Shown here: in pieces, positions 40,716-53,139 of the stretch | How the letters are laid out: every line of letters starts with the position of its first letter | Numbering within the stretch: position 1 is the first letter of the stretch | Assembly (NCBI GenBank): GCA_013420905.1 | Contig: JAAXNY010000006.1 | Span: forward strand, 3,534,001 to 3,598,000 | Length of the DNA stretch: 64,000 nucleotides | Origin: Collybia mongolica | Lineage: Eukaryota; Basidiomycota; Agaricomycetes; Agaricales; Clitocybaceae | Reading direction: 5' to 3' | The notes under the pieces: model-generated | The model's input: the letters and a program-made list of their open reading frames with translations, nothing else | Databases searched by the model: none | What the model was told of the DNA's origin: nothing | Program-made: the position numbers and the translations under genes

Positions 40716-42372
40716 TTAAGGTTGCTCACCCTGACCCATATGATGGAGCTTGTGCCAAATTCCCTATCTTCATGTGCCAGCTCAACCTTTACTTCCAGGC
40801 AAACCCTGTTGATTATGAACTTGATGACAACTGTATCACCTTAGCCCTGTCTTACATGAAGGATGGTACAGCTGGCTCATGGGCTGACAACATGATCAGA
40901 GGATCCAAGGATGGATATGCACATACCTGGAAGACATTTGTACAGGCCCTTACACAGCAGTTTGCTGATTGTGATGAAGGAGATACTGCTCATACTAAAC
41001 TCAAGGAACTCTGACAAGGATGTTCCACTGCAGATGAATATGTTGTCTCCTTTGAGATGTATAAACATGAAAGTGGCTATGATGAGGTAGCCCTTATGGA
41101 ATGATTCAAGGAAGGACTCTCACAAGCCTTGGCTGATGTGATTTGCAGACTGCCTCAGGCCCCAGTTACTATTGCTGATTGGAAGTTTTGGGCTCAGAAG
41201 TTAGATACAAAGGCAATGGAGAAAGAGGGAAGGATGTAAAAGACAACTTGCTGGCCACAGCAAACCAGCAAACCATCCTTTCCCATCTGGATCTCCACCT
41301 TCTACAAACAATTTTAGAGCCACACCTAAACCTGCAGAAGGCCAGTATGTCCCAATGGATATTGACCAATCTCGCAGTAGGAACTTTGGAGAGTGTAAAC
41401 CATTGATATGTTGGAAATGTCAAAAGCCTGGTCACCATGCAGTTGATTGTAAAGAAAGATCAATGTCATAGAAATGACCTATGAAGAGATTAGAAAGACT
41501 GTAACAGAATCAGAAGAGAAGATGCATCCCAAATGTTTCAAATAGTTTTTTAGTACTCTCTAGTATGATTGAAGAGCCTCAGAATATATCTTTTGAAAAA
41601 CAACCCAATACTGCATTGTGCACTTCTCAGGATCATCTTAGAACTCAGAGAAAATCCAAACACAAGAAAGGAACTGCAGAGTTTACCCTTGAAAAAATTC
41701 TCACACTACCTAATATGGATGCAAAGGTTGAAGTGTTAAATTCTTGGGTACACAAAGGCCATAAACAGGAGGCATCTGCAGAAGCCATCAGAAACTCATA
41801 TTGCTCCCTTCAGAACTTGCCCTCCAAGCTCTTAGTGAAATGAGACAACCAAGGCAATACATTTGTAATCTCAACCATCTAATTCCCTGCTTCTATCAAT
41901 TGTCCTTCAAACAGTGGATACCAGGAAAAATATTGCTGTTAAAGCCTTATTAGACTGTGGAGCCACTGGACTGTTTATTGATTGAAGTTTCACTGAAAGG
42001 AATAATATAAATTCCTCCCCACTGCCATGCCCAATTCCAGTGTATAATGCTGATGGAACTACAAACCAGGATGATTCAATTACAGACCTGGTTAATCTTC
42101 AACTAAGTATTGGGGCCCATGTGGAGCATACTTCATTTGCTGTTACATCACTTGGTAGTTATGATGTCATCATTGGCTATTCATGGTTAAAGGAGCATAA
42201 CCCAAATGTTGACTGGAAATCAGGGAAGGTCCTCTTGGATAGATGCCCTCCAGGAAGTAACATGCATGGTAATCTACCAAACCTCATGAATGAAGAAGAT
42301 CATGGAGATTACATTCAGAAAATCTGTTACAAGTTCTTTATCAACCCAGGTTTCAGGCAAAAAATTGATTGA
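40640..42372 (+). pseudogene. Decayed Gypsy gag-protease fragment
   Basis: The gag frame starts MEIFSMLKYESINF and has ALSYMKDGTAGSWADNMI; it is broken by TGA at about 41011 and again near 41101, after which the frame continues (KEGLSQALADVICRLPQAP). A zinc knuckle CWKCQKPGHHAVDC lies near 41410. The protease region near 41940-42240 reads LDCGATGLFID, a stop, then FAVTSLGSYDVIIGYSWLKE and HNPNVDW. RT and integrase are absent. It sits between the two arms of the 891-bp inverted repeat. Confidence 0.8.
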
Positions 42373-43217
42373 TTCATATTTCAACATGGAAAATATTTCC
42401 ATAATGGGATTTTTCTTCTCTTATGGCTTTTTACAGCATTTCTCCATAAATACAAAGTATTGTGACATGATTTGCATGTATTTGGGATGCTTACATAATG
42501 CTTTTGATGATGCCATCAAAATTATGCATATCTAATATTTCAAAGTATTGTGTATGAAAATTTATTTTGTGTTTTTCTCCATAACCAGTAAAGCTATTAA
42601 CTTTGTTTTTATATGTTTGGAATATACAAACATGGCTCTACAATTTCCTTGTTGAGCATATTTTTCCCATGGTCCATTTTGAGCAAAATATCAGAAATGT
42701 CCAGATTTAGCTAGTTTTGAAGGTCTGTGTGTTATGCCAGGGGTGAATAAACATCTTATAACAACAATGACCCTTACCCAACATGACCCTTGTGGGAAAT
42801 TATGCTAAATATTGGAATAATCAAAAACTACTACTATATTTACCTGAAATATGTACAAAGAGGATTGATTTCTCTATTTATTGACACATGTTACATGATC
42901 TATTCCATCACATAAGCATACCAAATACATGACAATAATCTGAATGTAGTGTCCATGATCCTGGGAAAAAGTTAGTTCTGATGGTTTTTGTGTTTTCTCC
43001 ATAACCAGGCAAGCTATGGCATTGGCTTTTGTGCACAGGCATTGTCTTGTTTACTTGGTAACATTTTCTCATGGTCACATGACCTCTATAAACAATCATC
43101 TACATTGTTTCTAGTCATTTACAACTTCCTGAATGTGGAATGGACTTACTTCTCCTAAGAAAAGAAATAAAGAACAAGTACCTGCCACACAGCGTGTTGG
43201 CCCACTCCACCCAAGTC
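42327..43217 (-). repeat. Right arm of 891-bp inverted repeat
   Basis: Inverted copy of 39825-40715. The 63-codon frame at 43099-42908 (minus) gives exactly the same peptide as 39943-40134 (plus), confirming very high identity. The arm ends within the protease fragment on its inner side. Confidence 0.93.
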
Positions 43218-43557
43218 TTCTAGGCATGCAAACCAGTTAAAATAATGTACAGGTGTTGGGGTGACACATTGAAACATTGGTGTCAGCATTTGTGGAGGAG
43301 CATGGTTGCATGGGAGGCATTGGAGTGGCTGGGAATAATGCCACATTGCTGGTGCAATTTTAACCACACAGTGCTACTGCTTCATACCACTTGTCAGGTT
43401 TGTCATCCTTTGACTAACCTAGCAACATTGTTGCAACTGGGTCTTGGATCACGTGGTTGAGCCCCCAATGGTACTCTATCACAATGACAAGTCCATCTGT
43501 ATACCCTGCACTCTCAATGAGGTCTCAGAACACATTAGTGTACTTGTCTATGAAGTG
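43218..43557. other. Flank between inverted repeat and solo LTR
   Basis: No recognised gene or repeat end. It contains the CTGTC target of the solo LTR at its right edge. Confidence 0.4.
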
Positions 43558-43562
43558 CTGTC

Positions 43563-43916
43563 TGTTATGAAAATTATATTTTCCATCTTATCTCTGTCTT
43601 TTGATCTTATCTTACCTTTTATCTAGTGGGATTGGCTGTTAATTCATCTATCCCCAGTAGTTACAATTCTCCCATCATTCCATTTCATCATTTGATTGAT
43701 GTTGTACACTACCCTGGTTATGTTTGGTTTACCTCTCTCCATCTTTATTCTACTCTGGTCCTCCTTAGGTATATATACTGCATCTCTAGCTACTTGTTCT
43801 GTAGTCTTGATCTTGTCTATTCTCTGCAATACAGACAGGTGTTCTCAATTCTCTATCTCTTGTGCTCTCTCTCTCTCTGATATTCTGCAGTGACTGTTAT
43901 TGTTGCATTGCTGACA
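43563..43916 (+). repeat. Solo copia-type LTR, 354 bp
   Basis: TGTTATGAAAATTATATT...GTTGCATTGCTGACA with a 5-bp duplication CTGTC at 43558-43562 and 43917-43921. With no internal sequence, it fits recombination between the two LTRs of a complete element. Related to 29453-29830. Confidence 0.9.
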
Positions 43917-44264
43917 CTGTCCTTGGTGGTACTCATTGTTTTCTAATCATGTGAGCACATATTGCCCCTCATTTCTCAAGGGGCAACACCATCTATAGGT
44001 ATATCATAGGATACACTGTGGAGATATTGTGGAAACTGATATGAGCCTACTAGGGCTCTGCAATAATCCACAGGTAAACCATCAGTAAGTAGGTATAGTA
44101 ATGACTGTGAAAGGGGGTAGGAGGTGTGTCACAAGGCACATAGGTTGTGCTGAGGTAGTCTTGAGGCACCAGTAGCATATGGAGTAAGATATACAGTGAG
44201 TGAAGAATGTCTGAGCAACTAGATTGGAAACGAACTAGTGTTTCCCTTACAAGTATACAATATG

Positions 44265-44440
44265 GACAGAACACTCAATGGAGCCAGTGCAATCAGCAGT
44301 ATTGTGGATCTTGTCCTTTGATACAACAGACACTCAGAGCATACTCAGTTTGCAGTCACTGGACTTGGCAAACAAAACATGATCCTTGGGTACAAGTGGG
44401 TAATTCCAGTGGCAAAAGAGAGATGAAACTGGATTAAAAA
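44265..44440 (+). pseudogene. Gypsy protease-region fragment
   Basis: A frame starting near MDRTLNGASAISSIVDLVL, one stop, then HSEHTQFAVTGLGKQNMILG matches the segment between protease and RT of Gypsy elements (compare FAVTSLGSYDVIIGYSWL at about 42140). It is short and decayed. A purine run AGAGGGGGAGAG at 44530-44541 could be the polypurine tract of the same lost element, followed by a possible LTR, but I cannot define the ends. Confidence 0.55.
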
Positions 44441-46567
44441 TTTGAGGAATTTTTCTTTCCAGTTATCTACATTGACATAAAGTCAATGACTATTACTTAG
44501 AGTGATAAATTGGCCCTAGGGGCTCAATCTAGAGGGGGAGAGTTCAAGGATAGTGGGCCAATTGGACAATAGCCAATCAAATCAGTAGGAATCAGACTGA
44601 GCTGAACTCTAATAAGTTTGGCTCAAACTTGTGCTAACCTTTACTTTACTATAACTATGTGGTGTGTCAATAAACAGTTGGTTGTGTTTAACATTGTCTG
44701 TAAATGTTTAAGTCCAGCTTAACAGTCTGTGTCTCTTTATGTAACCAAGCCTGTTCTGCCCTCAATACCCTCTTCCCTACACAGTTGACCTTGTTGTGCA
44801 CATCCCTGTTGTAGTGCCTAGTGTAACATGACCCCTTATGCACATGAGACAATAATCAATATCTCTCTCCTACCATCATCACACCTAAGATCCCCTCTGT
44901 ATCTCCACAGAGTGTGGTTCATTTAAATGCCACTAAGATGGTCCAGCCCTAGGAGTGAATGTACATCAAACATGTTTGATAAAAGCTTGACCCTTACTTA
45001 TGTTACTAGGTCATCATTCCAAGTGCTGGCCTAGTGTTGGTTCAATCTGTTGTCAACACTGTTTTGTTCAATATATGATTTTGATTCTGTCATATCCACC
45101 AACTCAATTAGTCACCCAGGATATATGATAAGAGTTAACATACACTAAACATCCACTGTTGATGCAACTGGCCCCAATATTGACATCTTACATGAGCATC
45201 TTTGCACCCAGTACAAGACTCCCATTGGGCACATGTTTCTGCAGACACAAGCAATGATATAGTCATAATCAACTCATTTACTGTAAATAATAGACTTGCC
45301 TTATGTTTGATGCAGCAAATCTGTGTCTTCCCTCAAACTGGGGAATACAGAAGTCCAAATCAAGTACTGTAAGGGGAACACCCAATTCTGCACACAAACC
45401 TCCTGACTTTGCACATCAGACATTGGTAATGTGATTGGACATTGGCATTTCAGTTGATATTACACATTGGTATCAGCACCCATGCATTGGCACTCATGCC
45501 CACACATCAAATTCCAGTTGGAGGACACATGGCTCACTTGTAGATAGTGTATAGTATGACCCTGAGCCACATGGCAACAATGGGAACCCCCTGCTATTGT
45601 TTGAACCAGGTATATAGGATAGCAACACCTGGCAGAAGATCCTCAGAGTATTCTCTTTGGATTTCCTCTGCTAGATCATGCATCAGCTGACCTTGGGTTA
45701 GCACGGTGTGACATAGAGTTGCCCTTACAAGTACTAGCATCCATGATATCTAGTTCAAGGAGAAAATATACAAGTGGGTTGGTCTGGGTTCCAATCAATT
45801 GGTATAACTTTGGGGTAGTTTGACATGCAAATCAATACTTCCAAGACCAACCAGATCTAGGGTCCATCCATGTGTACTGGTGGATTGCTCCTAAGTAGAG
45901 CATTGTGGTGTTCCCAATGTTTGCAGCTTGCCAATATTAGAAGGATTCCCATGTTAGTTTGGTTAGTACTGGTGCCTGTTGCCATTATCTGGCTCTGATG
46001 TTCCATGTCCTTGTCAGCACGGGGCCGCTTTTTGTTTAGGTGGTATTCCTGTACGCGCGCGCATTTCTGGTGAGAGAAAACTACGAATACTTTTCAGCAG
46101 GAGTCAAGTTAGTATTCGAGAAGTAGATTATGAGAACATAGTTATAGTGCTGGTAATTCTGCGGACGTTGATGTTACTGTACTTGCAACATGTCTGTGAC
46201 TCTTTGAACCCGCGATCCCTACATTCTTGGCTGTAAGACCTCATCAATAGCCTCTTTGTGAAGCCACTCCGGGCCACTGTCAAGATCGTTCACTACAGAG
46301 CACTTGTTCAGTTATGTTATTTGGACAAGGACATTGTAAGGAGAGGAATAAGGACTTACATTAATCTAGATTTTGTGCCATGTGGATAGGACTTGCCAAT
46401 GTTCAGACTCAAGCAATAAAAACTATGAATAGGCTTGCCGGCATTCGAACCAGGTAATCCTGATCTTCTCCCAACTCACATCCAAAAACAAAATGCCCAT
46501 TTGCATATATAAATGGCATACAATGAGAGATAGATGGACGAGGCCGAACTTAATCGATCCCAATCAA
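44441..46567. other. Relic-rich intergenic DNA
   Basis: No gene supported. The first part looks like decayed retroelement non-coding sequence. From about 46000 CpG becomes more frequent and composition approaches that of the host genes to the right, suggesting the transposon-rich block ends there. Two tRNA-like B boxes were examined and rejected. Confidence 0.4.
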
Positions 46568-47406
46568 TCAATCCGATTGGCAAGCCAGGGCTTCGTAGAA
46601 CTCAACGGTCTTTCTGATATTTGGGCAAACGGCAAGTCGTACCCTTTCACCGTCCTCAACGATACCTGGCCCCCATTTCTCAAGCCAAGGACCAAATCCA
46701 ACTGTTTTATCGGTGCCTGAGGACCCACAGAAGCTGACCTTCACCATCTTCGAGAGTTTGTCTCGCTGTAAGCACCATTTAAGTTTGTGCAGGATGGGCA
46801 GCAGAGTTCTGGAGACTTTGAGAGACGAGGACTCGATATCAGGAAGAACGTGTGCCAGATGAAGGGTGGAAAGGAAGGTATTGGGAGGGAGAGATCTTCG
46901 TTTGAGTTGAACAGAGACTACATCACTTGCGTGCCGACGGGCAAGTCGGAGACTGTTCTCGTATTGGGTGATTGACTTAAATCCTTGCGTGAGTTTTAGG
47001 TTTGTGAGGAGAGAGAAAGAGTTTCACATTACGAGAGTAGCGGTACACTCCCATTCTCCACCTTCTCTCAATAGCAAGGCCTCGGATAACCCCACGGTGG
47101 ACCAAGTCGCCTACCGTAGGCCGTAGAGCAAGTCCATGTGGACTAGCTCCAAAGAGCGAATGCTGCACACGAGAAGGTGCGATGACTTTGATACGATTTT
47201 TGTGCAAAATAGGATCGGCTGCTAGAGCTGCCAATGTAGGAAAAGCTTGAACGAGAAAGGCCAACTCCGGGAGGTCAAGGTACGAAACTGGGGGCAACCG
47301 TCCGCATAAGGCGATTAGTCTGCAAATACCGAATTATGAACGCACGGATGTATAGAGTTATTTCGGGGGGGATATCTAGCATAACTGGCGAGGGTGTGAA
47401 AGACAT
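46568..47406 (-). CDS. F-box-like conserved fungal protein
   Basis: Three exons (47406-47346, 47287-47033, 46983-46568) total 732 nt and give 243 aa. The N-terminus MSFTPSPVMLDIPPEITLYI followed by LSYLDLPELAFLVQAFPTLA is an F-box pattern (LP.E....I..YL). The rest (HKNRIKVIAPSRVQHSLFG, RPTVGDLVHRGVIRG, ERRWRMGVYRYSRF, TQYENSLRLARRH) is strongly protein-like and looks conserved. F-box proteins link substrates to the SCF ubiquitin ligase through Skp1; the substrate here is unknown. The first intron (58 nt) was chosen because it restores the F-box; a shorter alternative creates a stop. All joins keep frame. Confidence 0.7.
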
Positions 47407-47956
47407 ATGGGTTGAAGGAGAGACCTAGACATCGCCGCGGCAGGACGTTCGCAGTTCTCGCAGTTAGTGGTTGCCGCAGCGACAAAGTCCCCACAGTCCC
47501 TTTTGGGAAGCGATGAACGGTGACACGTGACTGGCGCGTTTTCAACTCCGCGTCAATTCACGGTGGCACCGAGTATCGGCAACATCGATATATATAAAAA
47601 CAGCACAAATAATTTCACTTTATATAACCAAGTTGAACCAAGTGTATATGGCATGTCTAAACAAATATGTAGGATACGAAGGAAACTGTATAGGTAAGAA
47701 CAATGTGGAACAGCTAGAAAACGGCGAGCCACGAGCCAAGGTAGTATAATAGTACAGTGTATAAACATGACGTAGGAGGCTTTATGAGGAACTGTCGGAG
47801 GTTGGTGAAGGAAGTGTTATCCATGTGATGAACTATGCATGTCCAGTAATTTCATTTCAAAATTGTACACATACTGTTTTGGAAGCGAGGAGAAAACGGC
47901 GTTGACAGCTTCGAAAAACAGATCTAAGTGCGGGCCGTGTGGGAGGGACAATCTGG
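47407..47956. other. Intergenic region upstream of the F-box-like gene
   Basis: It contains the promoter of the F-box-like gene and the 3' UTR of the DUF6533 gene, both on the minus strand. Short frames on both strands have no recognisable product. Confidence 0.4.
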
Positions 47957-49975
47957 TCATATCATCGATGTCGCCTTTTCTATGTCAACTCGGATGCTAC
48001 AAACCCCATGATCCTCGAGACTTGGATTTCTGCCACCGCGAAAACCCATCTCCAACGAATGATAAGCGGGTGCTGGGCTTCCATTGTGGCTTTCACCTTC
48101 AGCTATCGGCTCCCCGTCGTCTCCTCCAACGGCGGTGCTTAAGCTCCCGAGGTCCATACCCATTTCGAGATGAATATTATCCATCTCAACTACATCTTGT
48201 TCCATATCGTCCATAATATCGGCAGGAATACTTCCCAGTGTGCTCAAAAGAACATTGGAACTGGTTGTATTAATCATGCCACGGCTATGTTGCCGACCGT
48301 AACCTCCCGTCCCACTCTTGTTCCGATGACCAGGAGGGGTGAATGGGGAACATTGTTGCTGGGTCATGGACTTGGTCGTAAATGCTGCGATTCCAGTCCC
48401 TTCGGAGTGAGACACAGTCTCTGAACCTCTTTCACGAAGATCGAGAATCTAGGACAAGATTCAGAGGTGCATCTAACTATGATAGAAAAATAAATTACAA
48501 GGCGACAAGCAAGGATAGGGCCCATCATTACACTTAAGGGGATGTTGATAGCTGAGATGACTTGTCGAGGTCTGGTGGAAATAAAATTTTAGTATTGCGG
48601 AAAGCATATCGGATAGAAGTTAGATAGACCTACTGCAAGTAGAAGATCCCATTGATCTCAAAGATAAAAGTGAGTCTGTGTCAATACGAAACGATTACGG
48701 AGCTTACCAAGTTTGCAATTGATATTAATATATAGTAAAAAACGCCTGGATATATTAGCCGACCATCAATGACACGACTACGAAATATGTAATTACCTTC
48801 GCGGAGAAAAGTTTGAATGAGCCTACTATTGGGTCCGCCATTGCGTCGACGTATATTGAAGGCTTTCCATACCGTCATGGCGGTGACAACCGTGTCAAAA
48901 AGGAGTGGTGCTATCTGTATTTTCTTGAGGCTCTCCCTAAACCTGTAAGTAAAAGGCCACGCACAAAAAAACCTGTCCAAGGAAAATAGCAATGAGACAA
49001 GCTGAAGAGTCAACCTTTCCATAGAACCACATACCAAGAAGATGTGCTGAATGAGGTTTCGACATGGGAAAACAAGGACCTCTGTCCTGATAGAGCTGTC
49101 AGCACAAATGAATTGTGTATTAATAGTAGAATATTCACGAAAGGTGGCTTAAAGAAAGGTAATACTAAAAGAGTCTGTTAATATAATATTTCGTGGCAAA
49201 TAGGCTAGACTTACACAACATTTGGGTAGTGTCCACGTATAGTTGATATGCAACCACCCCAGAAATGGCAGAAAGAAGAAACCAAAGGACAAAAACGTTG
49301 CGATTGAAGAAAGCATAAGTGCGAATTAGAAGCACAGCTAATATATGCGCGTTAATGGAGTTCTGTATTGACAAAAGAAAGAGAACGAACATTCTGAGCC
49401 GACCTGATTCCACATAGCGAGAGCGACTGGAATCTTGAGGAAGGTCAGGGGAGAATGGGAGCTCAAACAACATTCAGACCTTATAGATTCTTTGGCAAGT
49501 TGCTAGTGAATGATCGACGACAAAACAATACAAGAGATAGGGAACGACAGTGATGACCCAGTAGCTGAAAGAAAAAATAATGAGGTGATGTAAGTGGAAC
49601 AATGCATCAATGGTGTGTTAAACTAACTTACCGGCAGAAGAGGTATGCCATTTTGACGGGTGTCCAATGAGTTCTCCAGACCTGCGTAGAAGAATCTTAG
49701 AAGTTGTGTTTCTAGTAACCGAGAACGCAAAGGAATTTACGAAGCGGTATTCTCTGGGTAGACTAATAATCCAATCCCAGATCACGACGGCATCTGTGAA
49801 AAAATAGTCGCGTCAAACGACGATAGAAGGCAGAAAGAAAGATTTTCGGTACACATGGCTAAGAAAATCGAAGGTGAGGACGAAGAACGAGATATCGAGG
49901 CTGGTACACACCACAAAAGTAAATTTGAGTGACGTATATGAAATGGTCTGCCGTTGCAGCGCTTGTGAGGTCCAT
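47957..49975 (-). CDS. DUF6533-type multi-pass membrane protein
   Basis: ATG at 49975 opens MDLTSAATADHFIYVTQIYF. The next exons read IWDWIISLPREYRF, then THWTPVKMAYLFCR (about 49680-49630), the hallmark of the large DUF6533 family of agaricomycetes. Further hydrophobic exons follow (RMFVLFLLSIQNSINAHILA, about 49400-49340; RNVFVLWFLLSAISGVVAYQ; LVSLLFSLDRFFC near 49000). The last exon (about 48460-47957) is a hydrophilic tail with a Gln/Ser/Gly-rich and then acidic part (MDDMEQDVVEMDNIHLEMG). Six or seven membrane spans are expected. Function is unknown for the family. Several splice borders were not resolved. Confidence 0.75.
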
Positions 49976-50466
49976 TGGAAGGACGAAGGGAGGTGGGCGT
50001 TATGGAAGGAGATTGTGGTGGTTGAAACAAGAGGGTAGACAAGGATTTGAAATACAGCGACAGTGGGCAAACGCTGCCAGAAGCAAGTTTGTCCGCCCTA
50101 TTTCGGCCACCCACCGCCGAGAATCATTGGTGAGGCTTGGTTCTACTTCCTTGGTGCCGTTTCTCTGCTTGTTTAGGCTCATCCGCCACCTCAACCGGAT
50201 GCCACACCCCTGCGGTGCAAGAGTAACTGTAACCATAAGTCAGATCACCATACCAACGCAATTCCACTTTATTTTAGTGAGCATATACCAGGGATTTGCA
50301 GGCCACCAGGCTTTAAAAAGAATGGTTTTCAAGGCTCGACCTCAGTCCTCACCAACTGATCGAGATCGGCGCCCGATCGGGTCGCAATTTTGTTTGCGCG
50401 TGCTTGGGAAGATGCGTGTTTCGCCATCTCGGGGCGGGACAGTCCGAGCTCTGAACAGATTCCAAA
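49976..50466. promoter_or_regulatory. Divergent promoter between DUF6533 gene and ALG9
   Basis: 491 bp between two divergent starts. The plus-strand frame at 49929-50720 spans it and overlaps ALG9 exon 1 out of frame, so it is not a gene. No defined element was identified. Confidence 0.45.
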
Positions 50467-52859
50467 ATGTCATCGGGCGTGCAGAACATACGCTTGCGCG
50501 GCCCAGATTCAAAGCCTTCTGCACCAAAACCACCCAGGCATACAGGAATCCTGCAGGATCAACTTCGCAGGTAAGCATCATTTTTGGGCACACGTTTACT
50601 ACTTTTGAATGTACTCTACTCAAGGTCACAACGACGCCCATGGAACCCCAGCTTTTCCCTTGCCGTCCGTATCCTTCTGCTAGTGCGCGTTGCTGCAGCT
50701 ATGTACTCGAATATAGATGATTGCGATGAAGGTTTGGCCCTCAAAAAAAATTCGTCACCCCACGTTAACCCCGGTTTCCCAGTTTTCAACTTTTGGGAAC
50801 CTCTTCATTTCTTAGATCGAGGTTATGGCTTCCAAACGTGGGAGGTATCTCCGCAGTACTCTATTCGCAGTTGGGCGTACATTCTCTTACACATCGCACC
50901 TGTTCGCCTCGCCACGGTGTTTCTTGGTGCCGACAAGGTCAATCTCTCATCACAACTAGTGTGAACACGGCTAACATTTCCATTTCAAGAGGCCTGCCTT
51001 CTTTGCCGTCAGAATATTCTTATCTGGTATCTGCTCACTTGCAGAAGCCAAATTCTATAGGACTGTCTTGGAAAAGATCAATGAGAGGGTAGCTCGTTAT
51101 CTCTTTTTTATGCTTTTGTTCAGCGCAGGGATGTGGAACGCTTCTGCAGGCAAGTTATCTTACAGACCATACACGGTCGACTTTCTAACCCTGCCCCACT
51201 CTAGCACTTCTTCCATCCTCATTTGCGATGTACATGAGCATGTTCGCCTTCTCGTATGCAATGGAACCAGCCAACTTCCGAAATAGCCGACGTACACTTA
51301 TGGCTACGTTATCATTCGCGACTGGAGCTATTGTTGGATGGCCCTTTGCGCTGGCCTTGGCTATGCCCTTCGTTTTCGAAGAGCTCTTTGTTTTCGGCAC
51401 AGACCGAGTGCCAGCAGAAATGTATCAATCCTGGTTGTTCAAACGCTGGAAACGTTTATTTAGGGCTGGGATTACAGCGTCTCTCCTATTGGTGACTAGA
51501 TTATCTTTATTTGGAAGCATAATGCCTAACATTTTTTCTAGATTCCAGTCATTGGCATCGACAGCCTTGCATATGGGAAACTGACTGTGGTACCCTGGAA
51601 TATTATCCGATACAACATTTTTGGGGGCTCTGAAAGAGGCCCTGATCTTTACGGGACGTCGCCATGGAATTTTTACATCCTTAACTTAGTTTTGAACTTC
51701 AATGTTCTTGTACCTTTCGCCCTTTTATCTCTTCCAGCGCTTTGGGTTACATTTATCATCGATCGCAAACGACTCGGGATCTTCAAACCCTCTGCCGACC
51801 AAACCTCTCCGTTCACAATCCTTGGGCTTCGACTTCTACCTTTCTACATCTGGCTCGGAATCCTTTCATCTCAGGCACACAAGGAGGAAAGATTCATGTT
51901 TCCGGCATATCCATTACTCTGCTTTAATGCCGCCGTGACATTGTACCTCATGCGCGGCTGGCAAGAAGTTGTGTTTATTAAGCTCACAAATTCGCCGTAC
52001 CGGGTGAGTCCGGTTAAGTCGGCCAATACATCCTTTTAACTTTCATCCATAGGCGTCTCAATCGTCGATATTCCGGAACTTTACGTCTTCCGTTATCGTT
52101 GCTACGACTCTCATTTCGCTTTCACGGATCCTGGCCCTTTGGAACTATTATCACACTCCTATGACTATTCTCTTTGACTTTGAGACAGAAGAGCTTCCTC
52201 GACTCCTAAACGTCACTGGCCTTCTTCCCCCCCTTCCGCCAAACATGCGTGAAGACGAAATGCCACGCATCGACCTTTCTCCCATCAAACGATTTGACCT
52301 GACACTGTGTGTTTCAAAAGAATGGTATAGGTTTTCTAGTCATTATTTGGTACCCGATGGCGTTTCTGTCGAATTCATCAAGAGTGAATTTGACGGAATG
52401 TTGCCCGGGCATTTCAAAAATTATTCAACCGACGAAAAGTATGCCGGGACTTGGTGGCTACGGCCAGAGACTAGGATCATTCCTGATGCTATGAACGATC
52501 TCAACCGTGAGGAGCCGTCACGTTATGTAAGATTGCTCCTCCCTACACGACGAAAAAAAGTACTTAAAGGCCCCTAGGTGTCATTGAAGGACTGCGATTA
52601 TCTGGTCGATCTTGACTTCCCACTTCACCCCACTGTATCTTCTTTGGAGCCCCGCTATGCCACCGACTCCAAAACCTGGGAACGCGTCTCGTGCAGACCA
52701 TTCCTGGATTCAAATCATTCACGACTTCTCACCAGAGCGCTATGGATGCCCGGTGAAGCATGGCAGAGCCAAAATGAATTTGGTGACTATTGCTTACTCA
52801 AAAACAAAGGTCTTGTTGGAAAAAAGGAGGCGGAATTCACCCGCCATATACAACCTTAA
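50467..52859 (+). CDS. ALG9: ALG9-type alpha-1,2-mannosyltransferase
   Basis: It adds mannose from dolichol-phosphate-mannose to the lipid-linked oligosaccharide in the ER lumen (GT22 family). The start MSSGVQNIRLRG was chosen because it joins in frame, across 50572-50624, to RRPWNPSFSLAVRILLLVRV. The family signature near the first membrane span is clear: NIDDCDEVFNFWEPLHFLD, then GFQTWEVSPQYSIRSWAY. Later: YRTVLEKINERVARY, RAGITASLLL, GKLTVVPWNIIRYNIFGGSE, GPDLYGTSPWNFYILNL, and QAHKEERFMFPAYPLLCFNA (the conserved HKEERF box). One intron (51150-51204) has a GCAAGT donor. About 650 aa and many hydrophobic spans, as expected. Complete. Confidence 0.93.
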
Positions 52860-53139
52860 AAAGTAGCTACACAGATAACTACATTTCTACTTCTAGCGTT
52901 AAACTACGTTTATTTTGCGCTGCATGTAATCCACATAAACCGTATTTGGCTAACAGGCTCGCGTTTTTTGACTTGTCTGTGCCTCTCTGTCGGGTCGGCT
53001 CCCGGACTCGGAGTGAACCTCGATAACTCACCAACGTCTATTCCTTACTGCCAGTATCAAATTTGCCAAACTGGGCAGCCCTATGATAATCGTGGACTTC
53101 GTCCAGCAAACGCTTGATATCATTTTGTTTACGTGACGA

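Noticed and set aside
46190..46262. tRNA-like B box (GGGTTCAAAG on the minus strand)
   Set aside because: No 7-bp acceptor stem or anticodon arm can be formed around it.
46436..46500. tRNA-like B box (GGTTCGAATGCC on the minus strand)
   Set aside because: The sequence ending GGCAAGCC lacks a matching 5' GGCTTGC at tRNA distance; no cloverleaf.
49929..50720. 263-aa plus-strand frame
   Set aside because: It overlaps DUF6533 exon 1 in antisense and ALG9 exon 1 out of frame. ALG9 and DUF6533 explain the region better.
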